Assembly: GCF_014384985.1 (NCBI RefSeq)
Contig: NZ_JACRSX010000001.1
Span: 124,001-188,000 of the forward strand
Length of the DNA: 64,000 bases
DNA from: Jutongia huaianensis
GTDB lineage: Bacteria; Bacillota; Clostridia; Lachnospirales; Lachnospiraceae
Direction: 5' to 3'
In this document: piece by piece, positions 7,878-16,591 of the stretch
Numbering within the stretch: position 1 is the first letter of the stretch
Layout of the letters: each line of letters starts with the position of its first letter
Notes under the pieces: generated by a model
What the model was told of the DNA's origin: nothing
Seen by the model: the letters and a program-made list of their open reading frames with translations, nothing else
Databases searched by the model: none
Made by a program: the position numbers and the translations under genes

Positions 7878-9484
7878 CCCTCCTGCAGGCGGACTCTGTC
7901 CCCTGCACGAATGATCCGGGTAGCTTCTGTGATCACCTGATCCTCCTGGGACAGATTATCTTCACTGATTGCTGCAAAGCTTCCGTTTCTTTTTAAAACA
8001 GTCACATCCACTCTGGATGCTGTTTTTTGTTTTCCAAGCACCGTTTTCACCGAACGGATCACATAGACATAGTTTTTTCCCTGCTCTGTATGAAGTGCTG
8101 TCAACGGGATCGTCACATCATAGGGACCGGACTCCTTTCGTACCGTCATTTCCGCCACCTGACCGATTCTGCACTTTCCCTGAGGAACCTGCACAGTCAC
8201 CTTTCTTTTTTCCGTGCCATCAGATTGTAGCTGTTCCTCTATGGACGATATTGTTAGTCCCCTTATTTTTTTCTCTGCTGTCTTTAATGTCACTTCATCC
8301 CCCACAGAAAGCTTCTTTGCTTCTCTCTTTTCCATCAATGATGTAAACTGAAGCTTTTCCCCGTTTCCCGCATACAGAAGCACAGCGGATTCATTTGTCA
8401 CATCTCCCGACTTCACATGAACTGCCGTAACCACGCCATCCTGATCTGCCCGGACCGCTCCCCCTGCTCCGGCAAGCTCCTGTAGCTGACGCAGCATTTT
8501 TTGTTTCTCTCTGATCTGGAGATCATTCTGCTCTTTGGTATAATTGATTTCCGTTTTTATTTCCCTTTCTGCTTCTGTTCCCTTTTCCGGATGACACTCT
8601 GCCAGCTTATTCCTTGCTTTCTTTAAAGAAGCTTTCGCCTTCTTTACCTTCCGGCGGTTCTCTGACACGGTACGGCGGTAATCATCTCTGGCACGTTTTA
8701 ATGTCTCCTTTTGATCTGCCCGCTTTTGCTGCAGCGTCTGCTCCTGTGTCTGAAGCTGTAGCTGAAGCGAAGCAATCTCATCCTCCAATGCACTGATATC
8801 ATCCTCTGTATTTTCCCCTTCACTGCCCTTTTGCTTCTGCTCCTTTAACCGGTCCAGCTTCTTCTGCTTCTGGGCAAGCTCCAGTCTGCCCGCCGCCAGT
8901 GTTCCATCAACCTCCACCGGTTTTGCGGCATCCTCCACAGCTCTTGCCGCCTGCAGTTTCTCTGTCTGTGCAGTTTCCTTTGCATTGTCATACTCCGTGG
9001 AAGCAGTCTCCACCGCTGCTGTAAGCTCCTGTTTCTTCTGCTGATACTGCTCTCTGTTCTGTTTTTTCTGGGACTTTATTGTCTCTCTTTTTTCCTGTCT
9101 GTTCCGGCGAATGGTATCCTGTGCCTCCTCACTCTGCAGCTCTAAGCCCCGGATCTCTTTCTGCAGAGTCTGTATCTTTTCCTCCAGACTCTTTGCCTGC
9201 ACTTTTGCCAGCACATCCCCCTTGCGAAGCTTCTGCCCCTTTTGTACATATACCTTTTCCAACACAAGACCGGCCAGAGTCCAGAACCCGTTTTCTGTTT
9301 GCTGCTCCATAGTTCCCTCCCCTGTCACGATCGTCTCCAGACTCCGGGTACCCGGATGGATCGCCGCTACCTGTGCTACAGTCATAGAGGCTGCCCCTCT
9401 GGAGATTACAGTCATTGCAAACATAAACACCATAAAACCAGCCAATATTTTTGCACATTTATTCTTTGTAAGCTTTGATAACAT
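7874..9484 (-). CDS. HlyD/MacA-type membrane fusion (adaptor) protein
   Basis: A 536-residue adaptor. It has an N-terminal membrane anchor (~12-34), a split lipoyl/barrel-sandwich half (GLVLEKVYVQKGQKLRKGDVLAKV), a coiled coil of about 230 residues rich in Lys, Glu and Gln (~100-330), the second lipoyl half (GAVRADQDGVVTAVHVKSGD), then beta-barrel and membrane-proximal domains. Such proteins link an inner-membrane transporter to the exterior; in Gram-positives they pair with MacB-type permeases. The coiled coil is long for a Gram-positive member. GGAGTGAGAAT precedes the ATG. The gene starts five bases after a MalG-like permease stops, an uncommon association. Confidence 0.88.
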   Translation of the reverse strand: MLSKLTKNKCAKILAGFMVFMFAMTVISRGAASMTVAQVAAIHPGTRSLETIVTGEGTMEQQTENGFWTLAGLVLEKVYVQKGQKLRKGDVLAKVQAKSLEEKIQTLQKEIRGLELQSEEAQDTIRRNRQEKRETIKSQKKQNREQYQQKKQELTAAVETASTEYDNAKETAQTEKLQAARAVEDAAKPVEVDGTLAAGRLELAQKQKKLDRLKEQKQKGSEGENTEDDISALEDEIASLQLQLQTQEQTLQQKRADQKETLKRARDDYRRTVSENRRKVKKAKASLKKARNKLAECHPEKGTEAEREIKTEINYTKEQNDLQIREKQKMLRQLQELAGAGGAVRADQDGVVTAVHVKSGDVTNESAVLLYAGNGEKLQFTSLMEKREAKKLSVGDEVTLKTAEKKIRGLTISSIEEQLQSDGTEKRKVTVQVPQGKCRIGQVAEMTVRKESGPYDVTIPLTALHTEQGKNYVYVIRSVKTVLGKQKTASRVDVTVLKRNGSFAAISEDNLSQEDQVITEATRIIRAGDRVRLQEG

Positions 9485-9488
9485 ATTC

Positions 9489-10337
9489 TCACTCCTTTAC
9501 CGCAGCCTCTGTAATTCCCTGCTCCATATACCTCTGCCCCATGCCAAAGATCAGCAATGCCGGGATCATTGTCACAAAACAGCTGCAAAGGGTAAACCCC
9601 AAGTGGTCCTTCTGCAGCTGCGGCAGATATAAAGACAACGGCTGCAGCTTTTTCTCCTTCAGAAATACCATAGGCTGCTCGATCATACTAAAGCATTCCA
9701 GACATTGCAGCACCAGTGCTGACAAAATTCCGGAGGTTCCCATGGGAATCCCGATCTTTATGAATATTTTCCATTCTCCCGCCCCATCAATCCGTGCCGC
9801 CTCCAGCATTTCCTCCGGAATACTGCAAAAGAAACGATACATCAAAAACACCGGAAAGGTGGAAAATGCTCCCGGCAGGATCACAGCCCAAAGAGTATCC
9901 AGCAGATGAAAGCGGTCCAGCACCAGATATTCTGACAGCATTGTCACCTGAAAGGGCAGAAGCATCAGCAAAATATAAAGCAGATAAACAGCCCTTTTGC
10001 CCGGAAAGGAATATCTTGCCAGCCCCCAGGCACCGGGAATCCCAACAATGATCTGTCCTGCCAGCACTCCCACTGTGATCTTCATGGTATTCCAGAACAT
10101 CTGAAAATACTCCGGTGAATCCAGACAAAGCTGTACATAATGGCGCAGTGTGGGATAAAGCGGAAGCCAGTGCCATGCCGCATATCCATCACTGTCGGAA
10201 AACGCCGGAGCCAGTAATTCTGCTAATTCCTGATCTCCCATCAGGCTTCCCCCCAGCAGAAAAAACACCGGTGCCACCGTGATCAGCCCTGCCACGACAA
10301 GCAACAGAAATTTCCCCATGGTTACTACTTTTTTCAT
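9489..10337 (-). CDS. MalG/UgpE-type ABC importer permease
   Basis: A 282-residue permease with six helices. The EAA loop (EAARIDGAGEWKIFIKIGIP, residues ~188-207) docks the shared ATPase. Family knowledge makes it the second permease of a CUT1-type carbohydrate importer. The region after the EAA loop (SMIEQPMVFLKEKKLQPLSLYL) is less conserved than in typical sugar permeases. The genes before it encode the other permease and the solute-binding protein; the gene after it encodes an HlyD-type adaptor. No ATPase gene is nearby, so it would need a shared MsmX-like ATPase or work differently. Ribosome binding site AAAGGAATG. Confidence 0.9.
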   Translation of the reverse strand: MKKVVTMGKFLLLVVAGLITVAPVFFLLGGSLMGDQELAELLAPAFSDSDGYAAWHWLPLYPTLRHYVQLCLDSPEYFQMFWNTMKITVGVLAGQIIVGIPGAWGLARYSFPGKRAVYLLYILLMLLPFQVTMLSEYLVLDRFHLLDTLWAVILPGAFSTFPVFLMYRFFCSIPEEMLEAARIDGAGEWKIFIKIGIPMGTSGILSALVLQCLECFSMIEQPMVFLKEKKLQPLSLYLPQLQKDHLGFTLCSCFVTMIPALLIFGMGQRYMEQGITEAAVKE

Positions 10338-10352
10338 TCTCTCATTCCTTTC

Positions 10353-11285
10353 TCAACCCGCAAACTTTGAATCGTAAGACTTTTCCCAGCTTCTCTGTAA
10401 CAGCATCGTCAATGCTCCTGCGACTACCACAAGGATTCCGGCACCTGCCGCCATCTTGTCCACCGACAGATCCATAAACCAGTTATTAAACAGATGCTGC
10501 AGCAGGTAAATATTCTCCTGTGGATAATTTCCCGCCACCAGATACGCCTCCCGGAACACCTTAAAGGAGTTTAGAAAGGACAGAATGACAATCGTAAATA
10601 TCACAGGGCGTATCATAGGTAATGTGATCCGAAACAGTATTGTCCGTTCTCCTGCTCCATCAATCTGTGCCGCCTCATAAATCCCCTGGGGAATCGTCAT
10701 CAGTCCCGCCATCCACAACACAATACTGTAGCCAAGGTTTTTCCATACATAGCTAAACACCAATACCCAGAATGCATACCCCGTATTCATCCAATCCACA
10801 CCGGACAGATCAAACAGATGCAGGACACCATTAAAAAATCCTTTTCCGGCAAAAACCATTTCCCATAGCGCAACAATGCTTGCCGCCGGAATCGCATAGG
10901 GAACCAGATAAATCCCTTTCCATATCCCCATCCAATCTGCCACCCGCTCCTCATCCCCTGCAAGCCACCGGCTTTTCCGGAGATGACGCCACATTCCCGT
11001 CAATATCACGGCAAAAACAAAAGATATTACCAGTAACAGCGGCAGGCAGACTGCCACAAACCGGATCGTATTGCGGGCTGCCAGCCGGAATGCCTGATTG
11101 TTAAGAACTGCTCTGTAATTATCCAGACCACAGAAGCGGTTTCCGGACATTTGAAAAAAGGAACGACGCATCACATCCAGAAAGGGAATGAGGTAAAAAA
11201 GCATCACTCCCAAAAAGCCCGGCAGTACAAAAAGAATTCCCTTCCACTGTCTTCTGCGGATATGCGCCGGCTTACTCCGAAACAT
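10353..11285 (-). CDS. MalF/UgpA-type ABC importer permease
   Basis: The start is set at the ATG at 11285, which follows GGTGGAGC and overlaps the last 14 bases of the solute-binding protein gene; a longer frame to 11312 has no ribosome binding site. The 310-residue product has six helices and an EAA loop (EAAQIDGAGERTILFRITLP). It should form the membrane channel with the MalG-like protein encoded downstream. A cytoplasmic insert after the second helix (MWRHLRKSRWLAGDEERVADW) is longer than usual. The overlap implies translational coupling with the binding protein. Confidence 0.9.
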   Translation of the reverse strand: MFRSKPAHIRRRQWKGILFVLPGFLGVMLFYLIPFLDVMRRSFFQMSGNRFCGLDNYRAVLNNQAFRLAARNTIRFVAVCLPLLLVISFVFAVILTGMWRHLRKSRWLAGDEERVADWMGIWKGIYLVPYAIPAASIVALWEMVFAGKGFFNGVLHLFDLSGVDWMNTGYAFWVLVFSYVWKNLGYSIVLWMAGLMTIPQGIYEAAQIDGAGERTILFRITLPMIRPVIFTIVILSFLNSFKVFREAYLVAGNYPQENIYLLQHLFNNWFMDLSVDKMAAGAGILVVVAGALTMLLQRSWEKSYDSKFAG

Positions 11286-13530
11286 ACAGCTCCACCTTCC
11301 TTGTGATCTCATCTACCGCATCCTCCAGAGTAGTTTTTTCCCTCAGATACTTTTTCCCCTGTTCCATCACAAGCTCCCGAATCACCCGGTCAGTGATCGT
11401 TGGTGTCGTTAAACCTTCTAACATTTGTGTAAGTTGTTTTTGCTGGGAAGAAGATAATTTTGCTGCATGATAACTGATCTCGGAACCATCCTCCCCTGTC
11501 ATTCCCATATAATAGGACTCCAGTCCCTTGATCTTTTTTTCATATGCCTTTTTATTCACCGGAAATGCCGCATTCATCGCCTCCTGCGCCTGTGCGGTAT
11601 ATGCCGTGCGGATAAATTCTTTTGCATTGTCATTCTCCTTCCCCTTCGTCATCAGACCAAGTCCAACATATGGGACAAAGGATGGATGATCACTGCCTAA
11701 CAATCCATAGCTTCCTCCTGCCTTTTTCTCAATCCCGTATATATTCTGTACTTCCTGCAGAGATACCAGTGTCTGAATACTGCAGAGATTTTCTCCGGAA
11801 ATCCTCCCGACATTTTCGTTTTCTCCTGTACTGTAAAGTTCTCCGTCTGATTTTACCGAATCCAGAGTCTCCTCCAGCCGGGCGCGGTATTTCTGATTTT
11901 CTTTTCTGTCATTATCCATATCATAGAGCTTTTTGGCGGTCTCCAAATATTTTTTCACTCCCGCATTTATTTCCTCCGCCGAGGTTCCCCAGGTACTGCT
12001 GTCGGCATCAAACAGGGTTTCTAACAGATTAGAGGATGCCAGAACCGGCCATACCGTTGTTTTTTTCTCTTTTTTTAGTTTATCCGCAGCCTCCGCCATG
12101 TTCTGAATGTTTCCCACAGCCTTTACAAAATCCTTCGGCCCCTCTGCCACTGCACAGTAAAACTGCAGCGGAAGCTGATATACCTTGCCATCCTTTTGAT
12201 ATGCCTGCAGGATATTCTCAAACATCTCTCCCTGCGTCCCGGAAATCTCCGCACTCATATCCGTAAGGATTCCCTTCTCAATATAACGCTCCACCGGAAG
12301 CCCATCGGTCACCAGTACATCCGGACCTTTCCCGGCCATGATGTCCGTGTTCAGTGCCTTAATGGCATCATCGGCTGTCACACTGTTATTGCCGGACAGA
12401 CCAATGAGTTTTTTTACATAAACATCCGGATTTTTTTTCTGAAAATAAGAAATCGTCTGCTGTAGTACATGACTGTCCTCTAAAGCGTACACTGTAATCT
12501 GCTTTGTCGGTACTGTGGAAGCGTTCTTATCATAATGATAATACAGGCATTTATCATTCCCCAGGGAATCCACGGCAAAGACCATATAATTTCTGGCATC
12601 AAGCTGGATGACAGACTTAAAATACATACTTCCATCACTGAGGCTTACTATATCGCCATTCAGAATCTGCTCCACGGCACCGCCTGTCGTTTTGACAAAA
12701 AAGATTCCCTTGTGACAGACGATCACAGTCTCATTCTTCTCATTGGCAGAAAAGTTTACCGGAAACGAATTGTCCTGATTTCCTCCATCCAGATTTTCAA
12801 AAATCCTCTGCAGCTTTTTATTTTCCTCCCGTATGGTGCCGGTTTTCGAATCGGCAAATACAACAGTGGAATCGGTTCTCACGATCGCCACATCCTGTCC
12901 TGCCGCAAAAACTCCTCTGACATTTCCATCCTCATCACTGCAAAAGCTTTTCAGCTTTCCGTTGCGGGGATCCAGCTCAAAAATTTTATTATTCATTTCC
13001 ACAAGATAAATTTTATCTCCTACAAATGCAATATTATTGGTAAAATTTTCTTCCTTCCTCCACTTTGGCAGATTCAGTGGCACTTCTTTGATCCGGCCGG
13101 TCTTCGAGATCAAACGCAGTCCCACCTTGTTGCTGTCAGCCTGAAACATGCCTGCTACAGCGATCGTACCATCCTTTGCAATGGACACGCCATCATAGCT
13201 GTATACCGGAAAACTTTTTATCTTCCGGGCTTTCCATTTTTTCCCTGCGTTTTTTGTGGTCAGAATATATTGTTCTCCCGTCTCATCGCTATAGCCAAAC
13301 GCTTCCACAACGCCATCGGTGCGCTCCACGGCCGACAATAAGGTAGTCACCTCTTTTGGCAGTTTTCGTTCCTGTTCCAGAAAACGCCCCTTCGCCTGAG
13401 TTTCTGATTTTTTGTCCGTGGTATGACCGCCGGAATTCTTTTTGTCACCACAGCCTCCCATGGCCAGACAAAGAGTAAATACCAGTACCACTGCCAGCAC
13501 TCTCGACATTATCCCGTTTCTTTGACTCAT
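11272..13530 (-). CDS. Lipoprotein solute-binding protein with large N-terminal extension
   Basis: The start at 13530 gives a signal peptide ending in the lipobox LAMGGC (cysteine at residue 27); a frame from 13599 would place a charged 23-residue leader before it. The 752-residue lipoprotein has two parts. Residues ~30-345 are repeated beta-strand segments of the type 'DGTIAVAG', 'GDKIYLVEMNNKIFELDPRNGKLKSF', resembling a beta-propeller sensor. Residues ~350-752 are a family-1 extracellular solute-binding protein (QTISYFQKKNPDVYV, GKGPDVLVTDG, and a C-terminal helix-rich part). Typical sugar-binding proteins are ~430 residues, so the extension is the striking feature. First gene of the operon; a two-component system is transcribed divergently. 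Confidence 0.85.
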   Translation of the reverse strand: MSQRNGIMSRVLAVVLVFTLCLAMGGCGDKKNSGGHTTDKKSETQAKGRFLEQERKLPKEVTTLLSAVERTDGVVEAFGYSDETGEQYILTTKNAGKKWKARKIKSFPVYSYDGVSIAKDGTIAVAGMFQADSNKVGLRLISKTGRIKEVPLNLPKWRKEENFTNNIAFVGDKIYLVEMNNKIFELDPRNGKLKSFCSDEDGNVRGVFAAGQDVAIVRTDSTVVFADSKTGTIREENKKLQRIFENLDGGNQDNSFPVNFSANEKNETVIVCHKGIFFVKTTGGAVEQILNGDIVSLSDGSMYFKSVIQLDARNYMVFAVDSLGNDKCLYYHYDKNASTVPTKQITVYALEDSHVLQQTISYFQKKNPDVYVKKLIGLSGNNSVTADDAIKALNTDIMAGKGPDVLVTDGLPVERYIEKGILTDMSAEISGTQGEMFENILQAYQKDGKVYQLPLQFYCAVAEGPKDFVKAVGNIQNMAEAADKLKKEKKTTVWPVLASSNLLETLFDADSSTWGTSAEEINAGVKKYLETAKKLYDMDNDRKENQKYRARLEETLDSVKSDGELYSTGENENVGRISGENLCSIQTLVSLQEVQNIYGIEKKAGGSYGLLGSDHPSFVPYVGLGLMTKGKENDNAKEFIRTAYTAQAQEAMNAAFPVNKKAYEKKIKGLESYYMGMTGEDGSEISYHAAKLSSSQQKQLTQMLEGLTTPTITDRVIRELVMEQGKKYLREKTTLEDAVDEITRKVELYVSE

Positions 13531-13599
13531 ATAAGCAAACCCGCCTTTCCCTGTGTCCGCAGGATCAATCAATCCTCTGGACACATATTTATTTTTCAT

Positions 13600-13780
13600 T
13601 TGTTTTTCTTATCATACCAGAGGAACTTTTAAATTTTCTTGAAAAACATCTGGAAATAAAAAATTTTTTTAAAGATTTCTTAAAGACTTTTTTGATATAC
13701 TGAATACATATCTTAATTTTATATTTGCGCCTGCAGTCCGGATCTTGACGGACTGTACCAGAAAGGATTGTACCATTATT
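13600..13780. promoter_or_regulatory. Divergent promoter region with TTAAAGA direct repeats
   Basis: This AT-rich region separates the transport operon from the two-component genes. TTAAAGA occurs at 13669-13675 and 13680-13686, an 11-bp spacing typical of OmpR/PhoB-family tandem sites. A related TCTTGAAAAAC lies near 13647. A TATACT-like -10 lies near 13696 for the regulator. The simplest reading is that the adjacent response regulator binds here and controls both directions. Confidence 0.5.
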
Positions 13781-14452
13781 ATGAGAATATTACTGATCGA
13801 AGATGATAAAAATCTCTGTGAACTTCTGCGATTCCAGCTGGAAAAGGAGCATCATGAGGTGGAAGTATGCCATGACGGGCTGGACGGACTTGACCTGTTT
13901 CTACAAAACGCCCACGATCTTGTGCTTTTAGACCGGATGCTTCCCACCATGAACGGTCTTCTTGTCCTGCAAAAAGCAAGACAAAAGGGCATTGATACCC
14001 CTGTGATCCTGATCACCGCTTTGGGAGAGTTATATGACCGGGTCGAAGGACTGGACTGTGGAGCCGATGATTATCTGGTAAAGCCCTTTGCCTTTGAAGA
14101 GCTTTCTGCCCGGATCCGTTCCATCGGCCGCCGGAATAAAACCTATGATGATGCCCACCGCTTATCCTATGGAGATATCACATATGATACACAGCTCCGG
14201 GAGCTGAATGGTCCCACCGGCAGTCTGCAGCTTTCCGGCCGGGAAGGACGTCTTCTGGAGGTATTGCTGCAAAGTCCGGATACCGTAATCCACCGTCCCA
14301 TTCTTTTTTCTAAAGTCTGGGGAACCGATGCTCCGGTGGAAGAAAGCAATCTGGATACCTATGTTCATTTTGTCCGGAAACGACTGAAACAGACCGGAAG
14401 TGCACTCTCCCTGCTGACGATCCGTGGAAGCGGATACAAGCTATCCCAATAA
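13781..14452 (+). CDS. OmpR/PhoB-family response regulator
   Basis: The frame opens at a TTG at 13745, but the ATG at 13781 gives the usual receiver start (MRILLIEDDK) and follows GAAAGGA, so 223 residues are likely. The receiver has the acidic pair E7/D8-D9, phospho-acceptor D51 (LVLLDRMLP), the ITAL threonine and the VKPF lysine. The C-terminal winged helix shows SNLDTYVHFVRKRLK and LLTIRGSGYKL. The kinase gene follows after 50 bases. Its divergent position to the binding-protein/permease/adaptor operon suggests that operon as its target. Confidence 0.95.
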   Translation: MRILLIEDDKNLCELLRFQLEKEHHEVEVCHDGLDGLDLFLQNAHDLVLLDRMLPTMNGLLVLQKARQKGIDTPVILITALGELYDRVEGLDCGADDYLVKPFAFEELSARIRSIGRRNKTYDDAHRLSYGDITYDTQLRELNGPTGSLQLSGREGRLLEVLLQSPDTVIHRPILFSKVWGTDAPVEESNLDTYVHFVRKRLKQTGSALSLLTIRGSGYKLSQ

Positions 14453-14502
14453 TCGGACAGTAGCTGCACAGCACTTTTTATTTTTTAGGAAAGGTTATTT
14501 TT

Positions 14503-15831
14503 ATGTTTGATAAACTTCATCGCCAGCTCACCATATTCTGTACTGCCACGATCGGTACGATCCTTGTGGTCCTGAGTCTTCTGTGTCTTTTTTATGCCAG
14601 ACAATCCATAATCCAGACGGACCGCAGCTCCTTTCAAAAACAGTTAAATACTATCCTGACCAGCCTGCAGAGTCAGGAGTACATTTCCCACCAATGGTTA
14701 AACCAGATGCAGAATGAATACCGTTTTTCCATTTATCTGTACGATAACGGAGAACCCCTTTACTATGAGCAGTTACATGAAGATGCCTCCAATAAACGTC
14801 AGGCCTCCCTGCGGGAAAAAGCAATCCGCAAATCCCAGGTCGATATTTTCTATGATAATTCCGGCGAGAGTGCTTATCATGAAGAATTTTCCCTGCGGGA
14901 AAACAGCCACAGCTATTATACTTCCGTGGGATATCTGACCCAGAATACGGACAGATTAAGCTTTGTTATTTTTTATGATCTGTCACATCTGCAGCATAAC
15001 CTGTACTCCCTCTATGTACTGATCCTTGCTGCGGACGTGATCACCCTGATCATTCTCTCTGTATTTTCGTGGCATTTTACCAGACGGGTTCTGCTTCCCG
15101 TGGAAACCAGCCGTCAAAAACAGCAGGAATTTATCGCTGCCGCTTCCCATGAACTGCGTTCTCCTCTTACCGTAATATTATCCGGTATGGAAACCCTGGA
15201 TAAAACACAGTCACCGGAGCAGCGCCACCACTTCTGCTGCCTGATGCAGGAGGAGGGCAGGCGTATGCAGCACCTGATTTCCGATATGCTGCTCCTTGCC
15301 AATGCCGATGCCCATGGAATGAAGCTTCATTTGCAGGAAACATCACTGGACGAGCTGCTTTTGGATAGCTTCGAGAAATATGAATCCATTGCTCTTTCCC
15401 GGAAGCTGTCCCTCCGTATTTCCCTGCCGGAGGAAGATATCCCGTTCTGCCGTACAGACCCGGAACGTATCCATCAGTTACTGTCCATTTTATTGGACAA
15501 TGCAGTTTCTTATACTCCGGAAAACGGTACGATTCTCCTTTTTCTGATGCCAGCCCGCTCTCACCGGATCACCTTTGGCGTTGCCAATACAGGTTCTTCC
15601 ATTCCCGACGGGGAAAAGGAGCGTATTTTTGACCGGTTTTACCGCGCAGAAAAGTCCCATACCGATCATGAACATTTCGGTCTGGGACTTTGTATGGCAA
15701 AAGAAATTATTCGCGCCCATCACGGCAGCATCCGGGTTACAGAGCCGGAGGTGCTGGCTTCGGACGTTACAGAGCTGCAAAAATTTCCTGTGGAAACCGG
15801 CACTTTATTTCTTATGGAGCTTCCATTATAG
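14503..15831 (+). CDS. Sensor histidine kinase (partner of the OmpR-type regulator)
   Basis: A 442-residue membrane kinase. Helices lie at ~10-31 and ~167-190, with a ~135-residue extracytoplasmic domain between them that I do not recognise. There follow a DHp domain with the H-box ASHELRSPLT (phospho-accepting H216), an N-box (LDNAVSYTPENG), a DRFYR F-box and G-boxes (FGLGLCMAKEI). It would phosphorylate the response regulator encoded just upstream. The extracytoplasmic domain could read the same ligand as the long solute-binding protein of the divergent operon; that link is inference. The last codons overlap degraded minus-strand sequence. Confidence 0.94.
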   Translation: MFDKLHRQLTIFCTATIGTILVVLSLLCLFYARQSIIQTDRSSFQKQLNTILTSLQSQEYISHQWLNQMQNEYRFSIYLYDNGEPLYYEQLHEDASNKRQASLREKAIRKSQVDIFYDNSGESAYHEEFSLRENSHSYYTSVGYLTQNTDRLSFVIFYDLSHLQHNLYSLYVLILAADVITLIILSVFSWHFTRRVLLPVETSRQKQQEFIAAASHELRSPLTVILSGMETLDKTQSPEQRHHFCCLMQEEGRRMQHLISDMLLLANADAHGMKLHLQETSLDELLLDSFEKYESIALSRKLSLRISLPEEDIPFCRTDPERIHQLLSILLDNAVSYTPENGTILLFLMPARSHRITFGVANTGSSIPDGEKERIFDRFYRAEKSHTDHEHFGLGLCMAKEIIRAHHGSIRVTEPEVLASDVTELQKFPVETGTLFLMELPL

Positions 15832-15834
15832 ACC

Positions 15835-16090
15835 TTTATTACCGCTCTCCGTGAAGGCCTGCAGACTACAAGTGTCATCAGAATCAGCAGTGCCGTTACC
15901 GACAGACTGACCGTATATGCCGTTAAAATCGCCCGAAATGTTCGATGGTTCGAAAATACCGCTATGATCCGGAAAACCCTGACGCCACATAATCCCAGCA
16001 CCGTCAGAACCGCTGGGATTATAGAAATTCCGAAGCACCTGTGGCAACCGCATCCTCCAAATTACAAATGTCTGCAGCTTTTTCACAACA
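15835..16090 (-). pseudogene. Remnant of a MATE-family efflux pump C-terminus
   Basis: Two overlapping minus-strand frames together read like the end of a MATE pump: QTFVIWRMRLPQVLR in one frame, then GISIIPAVLTVLGLCGVRVF and TAYTVSLSVTALLILMTLVVCR in the next. The switch falls at about 16029-16033, so a one-base indel splits the reading frame. Neither frame has the other ~380 residues expected of a MATE protein. This is a truncated, frameshifted relic. Confidence 0.7.
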
Positions 16091-16502
16091 TATCTTCTCT
16101 ATATTGATACCTCTTCAGTTTCCTTCCCATAATAATACAGATCAGGCTTCCACTTACACCAAGAATAAACATCATAAGTGCCGCCCCGGAACCCTTACCA
16201 AAACCAAAAAGCATATTTAAATATGACAAATGACCATATCGGACCATAAACGGTTCGCAAACATTGTCGACCATAAAACCACCAAAAAACATACCGATCG
16301 GAATCGTGAAAAACTGCAGTGTATTTCGACACGCATAAACACGTCCCTGTAATTCCACCGGAATGGAGCTTCTGAGGATCACCTCCTCATTGGTACTCAT
16401 CACAGGTACCAAAAGCCATCCGATCACCTGACCTGCGCACCATAATAGCGGCTCTCTGGCATAAGCCATAATAAAATTTTCTGTTCCCAGTGAAAACAGC
16501 AT
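16083..16502 (-). pseudogene. Truncated MFS transporter (C-terminal third only)
   Basis: The 139 codons encode the end of a major facilitator transporter: the cytoplasmic-loop sequence RSSIPVELQGRVYACRNTLQFFTIPIGMFFGGF and a final helix followed by GRKLKRYQYRED. A full member is ~400-430 residues. An in-frame stop lies just upstream of the ATG at 16502 and the preceding ~90 bases encode nothing recognisable. It is a 5'-truncated relic in a row of three. Confidence 0.8.
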
Positions 16503-16591
16503 CGTCCGGTATGCTAGCTGTTAAATTATACCAAATCCCCATGATGACTAAACCCACGGCATTTTTAAAAACTCATTCTTTCTCTTTTACC

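Noticed and set aside
9129-9458. Long alternative frames opposite or inside the adaptor and other genes
   Set aside because: They have low-complexity composition, no ribosome binding sites and lie within clearly coding frames on the other reading phase; treated as shadows.
15720-16001. 93-codon minus-strand frame overlapping the kinase 3' end
   Set aside because: Only its N-terminal part resembles a protein (MATE end); the rest is antisense to the kinase gene and the frame is split by an indel, so it is treated as a pseudogene fragment.
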